This document shows, piece by piece, positions 21,906-25,196 of a stretch of DNA of 25,196 nucleotides; position 1 is the stretch's first letter; each line of letters opens with the position of its first letter. The DNA comes from a virus. Location: IMG/VR virus record IMGVR_UViG_3300042554_000389, positions 1 through 25,196 of that record; one strand, written 5' to 3'. Below the pieces are notes generated by a model that made no database searches, was not told the DNA's origin, and was given only the letters and a program-made list of their open reading frames with translations. The translations under genes and the position numbers were made by a program.

Positions 21906-24900
21906 TTGACCTTTTTCTTCAGTTCATCAATCTCTTCTTGCTGTTTCTTCACACATTCAATCAACAGACCAATCAATCCATTATAGTTTACTGTCTTAGT
22001 TTCTTCACCGTGAACCAGTTCTGGTAGGACTTTTTCAATCTCTTGTGCGATAACACCAGCAGAATTACGATTGCCTTCCTTCCAATTAAATGTCACACCA
22101 CGAATCTGCATTACCTTTTCAAGTGGGTCTGCAATTTGACTAATGTTTGTTTTGAGATTTATATCAGAGAGTGAATCAAAGTCAGTAGAAGTTGTGACTC
22201 CAGTAATATAAGCATTACCCTGAACTGTAAGTGTTGATGTTGGATTTGTGGTTCCAATACCAATAGAACCAGAAACATAAGCACCACCAGTGACTTGAAG
22301 AGTTTGAGATGCGGTTCCTGTTGAAGTTGCTGCACCTATTAATAATTCTCCTGATGGTTGAATTACTGCTTTTGTTGTTCCTGTAATTCTAAAAAATATA
22401 CTTTCCTGCTGAGAAGCATCAAATACTAATGGTTTTGCATTTATAAATGTAGATTCACTATAAACAAAGTTGCCGGAACTAGTTCCATAAAGTTTTATTC
22501 CTGCATTATTATTACTATCTCTCCTAGCAAAAATTGCTGGACCTACTGTTGTTCCATCACCAATAAAAGTTGAAACTCCAGAAACTAATACATTACCTTG
22601 AACTGTAAGTGTTGATGTTGGATTTGTGGTTCCTATACCAACTCTACCAGTACCAGTAACTACAAAAGGTGTTGAATCTGGATTTGTTTCATCTTCAACG
22701 ACCAGAACATTACCAGAACCAGTTTGAGTAATTCTTAATGCATCAGAAGAACTATTTGCGACTATTGTAGAAATACCTGTTACATTAAGTTGCTGAGATT
22801 GTAGAGTTCCAAAGACTGTGGCACCGTATCCAGTGGTTTCAAATTTTTTAGAGTTGTCGTAATAGAGTTCTACTGCAGCATTATTTAAAAATCTTGCTGC
22901 AGTTTCCGTATCATTGACTCGTATAACTACATTTGACCAGTTTGATATACTCAATAAACCAGTATTATCTGTATATCCTATTCCAGCAGTAAATGCACCA
23001 TCAACGACTCTGTATAATGTAGTTGGACCAAAAGCATCAATTACAAATCCACCAGATGATGTAGTAACATCGTTAACATCTAGTCCACTACCAATAGATA
23101 CATTTCCAGCAATTCCTACACCTCCACTCAGTTGAACGGAACCAGTATTTACATTTCCAAGTGTATTTGCAGTGGTATCAGTAAATGTTGAAATTCCAGT
23201 TACTAGTAAATCAGTAATAGTTGAAATTCCTGATATATTCAATTGCTGTGCTGTTAGGTCAGTAGCACTAGTGATTCCAAGAGTGCTTATACCAGTAGAA
23301 TTAATATTAGTGAAATTAGAATCGGTGCTTGTTAAGGTGGTAACAACACCAGTAACAACATTGGCAGTTCCAAAGTTGCCAGTAGTATAAGTTAAGTTGG
23401 AACCAGAAATTGTAGTAACAACACCAGTAACTATATTCGCAGTCCCAAAGTTGCCAGTTGTATAGGTTGCATTCGTACCGCTAAGAGTCGTAACAACACC
23501 AGTTACAATATTTGCGGTGTTTGCATTTAGTGTTGTAAGAGTACCTGTTGTATAAGTTGCATTCGTACCGCTAAGAGTCGTAACAACACCAGTTACAATA
23601 TTGGCAGTCGTAAAGTCACCAGTCGTATAAGTTGCTGTAGTGCCACTTAAAGTTGTTACAATACCAGTATTAATATAACCATTAGTAAAGTTACCAGCAC
23701 TATAAGTAACATTAGTTCCTGACAGAGTTGGAATTATTCCTACACCACTCGCATTAATGTTTCTTACAACAGATAAATCATTTTCAGTAAATTGAACTGA
23801 CCCAGCAGCAAGTCTTGTTCCATTAGGGAACTGTGTTGATCCAATACCAACTGCATAGTTCATTAACCAGGCATCAGTACCTAATCCAGCAAAATCACCA
23901 GTCTTGAACCACAGAATTTTCTTATATGTAGAAGGAAGTGTCTCAATACCAGCAGCAACAAGTTGGACAAGAGGAGTTCCTTCTGTTGAAGCAATGGCAA
24001 TACCACCGTGTCTTGCAGTATTATCATTTGAAGCATCATTATTAAAAGCATCAGTTCTATATCCAAGAATAATTTCGGCATCACTAATCGTAATTGTTTC
24101 TGCAAAAATTGCGGCAGAAGTTCCACCAATCGTAATGTTACCAGTTACATTTAAGTTACGATTGACTTGAAGGTCTCTTGTAACCGTTGCATCTTGTGGA
24201 ATAACTAGATTACTTGGAAGACTTAATACCGGCGTTGAACCTTCGCCAGTTCCAGAAGTAACTGTGATTTGATTTGATGTTCCTGTAATATCTCTTACAT
24301 AATCACCAGTCGTATCAGTTCCTAAACCGACACTATTGGGTTGAATGGTCGCTGCTAATGATACATTACCAGTTCCATCAAAGAAAATTGGTGAGGCAAC
24401 AACATCACCAGTAATTTCAAAAGTTCTTGGTGTTACAAGTTGTGTTGCTGATGCTGCAATACCAGTCAGATTTCCTACAAACCCACCAGTAGAAGTTGTA
24501 ACTCCAGATATGAGAAGATTACTTGCTGTAATAAGACCTGCAACTGATAGATTACCAGCCGCACTTAATCTCATTACCTGAGTTGTGTCACCATACCACT
24601 TGAATCCTTGTGCCTCTAAATTACTATCAACACCAAACCAAATGTGACTTCCTTCAACACCAATCGCATAATTAGTTTTGGTGTTATTATTGAAATCATA
24701 TAAACGAAGTCTTTCTCCAGAATAGTTTCCAGCAGTTGGTGCAAGAAGTGATGTGCTGGTTGAAATAAAAGCATTTCTGGTTGTTACAAATCCAAGAACA
24801 TTTAGATTATTTTGAACTGTAACTGTTGGAGTTGTGCTTCCAGTAAATTCAAGTGCCTTATATCCACCAGCACTATTAATCTGCCCAACACCAATTGTTC

Positions 24901-25196
24901 CCTGGAATGCTACATTACCAGTCGTATTATAAATGTAAAAGGAATTGGTTCCGTCTGCCGCTTGAATGTATCCAGTGCTGGGGCGGAATGTGGAACCAGT
25001 TACAATGCCAGATGAATTAATACTTTGAGCAGTCAAACGAGTTACTGTTGTAATTCCTAAAGTAGAAATACCAGAAACTGCTAGAGATGATGCCGTAACA
25101 TCTCCAGCATCAATTCTTGAAGCATTAGTGTTTCCAGTAATCGAAACATTACTATCAAGGAAGATTGTTCCACTAGATGCTTCAATTGTAAGTGGT
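21902..25196 (-). CDS. Long tail fibre with Peptidase_S74 chaperone, 5' end outside the window
   Basis: The frame stays open from the TAA at 21904-21902 to the window edge, so the N-terminus is missing and at least 1097 residues are encoded. The visible part starts with fibre repeats (Thr-Gly-Asn, Ser-Gly-Ile-Ser-Thr-Leu-Gly). A conserved domain with Ser-Asp-Ala-Glu-Ile-Ile-Leu-Gly-Tyr-Arg lies at about nt 24110-23850, a tandem array of about six units at 23715-23330, a Tyr-Tyr-Asp-Asn-Ser-Lys module at about 22900-22790, and a Thr-Gly-Thr-Ala-Ser-Gln module near 22340-22286. The last 88 residues are a Peptidase_S74 domain opening with Ser-Asp-Ile-Asn-Leu-Lys (Ser codon 22168-22166, Lys five residues on) and ending in a coiled coil. 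It should fold as a trimer and release its own C-terminus. A T4-type long-fibre role is likely. Confidence 0.93.
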   Translation of the reverse strand, partial: PLTIEASSGTIFLDSNVSITGNTNASRIDAGDVTASSLAVSGISTLGITTVTRLTAQSINSSGIVTGSTFRPSTGYIQAADGTNSFYIYNTTGNVAFQGTIGVGQINSAGGYKALEFTGSTTPTVTVQNNLNVLGFVTTRNAFISTSTSLLAPTAGNYSGERLRLYDFNNNTKTNYAIGVEGSHIWFGVDSNLEAQGFKWYGDTTQVMRLSAAGNLSVAGLITASNLLISGVTTSTGGFVGNLTGIAASATQLVTPRTFEITGDVVASPIFFDGTGNVSLAATIQPNSVGLGTDTTGDYVRDITGTSNQITVTSGTGEGSTPVLSLPSNLVIPQDATVTRDLQVNRNLNVTGNITIGGTSAAIFAETITISDAEIILGYRTDAFNNDASNDNTARHGGIAIASTEGTPLVQLVAAGIETLPSTYKKILWFKTGDFAGLGTDAWLMNYAVGIGSTQFPNGTRLAAGSVQFTENDLSVVRNINASGVGIIPTLSGTNVTYSAGNFTNGYINTGIVTTLSGTTATYTTGDFTTANIVTGVVTTLSGTNATYTTGTLTTLNANTANIVTGVVTTLSGTNATYTTGNFGTANIVTGVVTTISGSNLTYTTGNFGTANVVTGVVTTLTSTDSNFTNINSTGISTLGITSATDLTAQQLNISGISTITDLLVTGISTFTDTTANTLGNVNTGSVQLSGGVGIAGNVSIGSGLDVNDVTTSSGGFVIDAFGPTTLYRVVDGAFTAGIGYTDNTGLLSISNWSNVVIRVNDTETAARFLNNAAVELYYDNSKKFETTGYGATVFGTLQSQQLNVTGISTIVANSSSDALRITQTGSGNVLVVEDETNPDSTPFVVTGTGRVGIGTTNPTSTLTVQGNVLVSGVSTFIGDGTTVGPAIFARRDSNNNAGIKLYGTSSGNFVYSESTFINAKPLVFDASQQESIFFRITGTTKAVIQPSGELLIGAATSTGTASQTLQVTGGAYVSGSIGIGTTNPTSTLTVQGNAYITGVTTSTDFDSLSDINLKTNISQIADPLEKVMQIRGVTFNWKEGNRNSAGVIAQEIEKVLPELVHGEETKTVNYNGLIGLLIECVKKQQEEIDELKKKVN
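23330..23715. repeat. Tandem in-frame repeat array, 75-bp core unit
   Basis: About six imperfect in-frame units encode Thr-Ala-Asn-Ile-Val-Thr-Gly-Val-Val-Thr-Thr-Leu-Ser-Gly-Thr followed by Tyr-Thr-Thr-Gly-Asn-Phe. Most are 75 bp (25 residues), and one is 90 bp (30 residues). 23466-23512 and 23556-23602 are identical over 47 bp, which suggests a recent duplication. It probably forms a length-variable fibre shaft segment. Confidence 0.85.

Noticed and set aside
23330-23715. CRISPR-like array
   Set aside because: Units are in frame, tandem without unique spacers, and translate as a fibre shaft.
25034-25036. TTG as start codon of the rightmost fibre gene
   Set aside because: The frame continues without a stop for 53 more codons to the window edge and the upstream codons encode the same fibre-type repeats, so the gene is 5'-truncated.

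Overview
The window looks like part of a T4-like (myovirus) cyanophage genome, most likely infecting marine Synechococcus or Prochlorococcus. This rests on AT-rich DNA with every gene on the minus strand, T4-type late promoter boxes (ATAAATA / CTAAATA), a small phage glutaredoxin, a DUF4278-like YRG-repeat mini-protein, and a very long run of repeat-rich fibre genes with self-processing chaperone tails. The taxonomic call is inference; no terminase, capsid or photosynthesis gene lies in the window.

Transcription runs from high to low coordinates. From the right edge to about 2500 there are roughly 22.7 kb of virion adhesin or fibre genes: a 5'-truncated long fibre ending in a Peptidase_S74 chaperone (21902-25196); a 1761-residue fibre without a chaperone (16578-21863); three tandem paralogues combining a conserved N-terminal domain, a carbohydrate-binding-like module and a LamG-like module (15337, 14085, 12767); a 106-residue small protein (12417); a 739-residue repeat fibre (10190); a carbohydrate-binding-like plus LamG protein (8572); a 1017-residue conserved virion protein (5472); an 88-residue protein (5203); a second S74 fibre (3838); and a fibre ending in a Peptidase_G2-type domain (2499). 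Late promoter boxes at 21899, 12753, 8547, 5197 and 3819 divide the block into sub-operons. The fibres share near-identical repeat modules, so the block appears to have been shuffled by recombination.

Between the fibre block and the next genes (2300-2434) is the most unusual element. A consensus host-type sigma70 promoter (TTGACT, 17-nt spacer, TATAAT) is followed by about 100 nt that fold on paper into two abutting hairpins and then an intrinsic terminator. It is a candidate phage small RNA or an attenuated leader.

The left 2.3 kb carries small accessory genes: a glutaredoxin, a structured ~180-nt leader behind a late box, a small membrane protein overlapping a 210-residue conserved cyanophage-type protein, a 123-residue unknown, and a complete micro-operon of three genes of 45, 32 and 27 residues with overlapping stops and starts. 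The micro-operon has its own promoter region, a structured leader and a strong terminator. The three micro-genes were found by reading the sequence directly.
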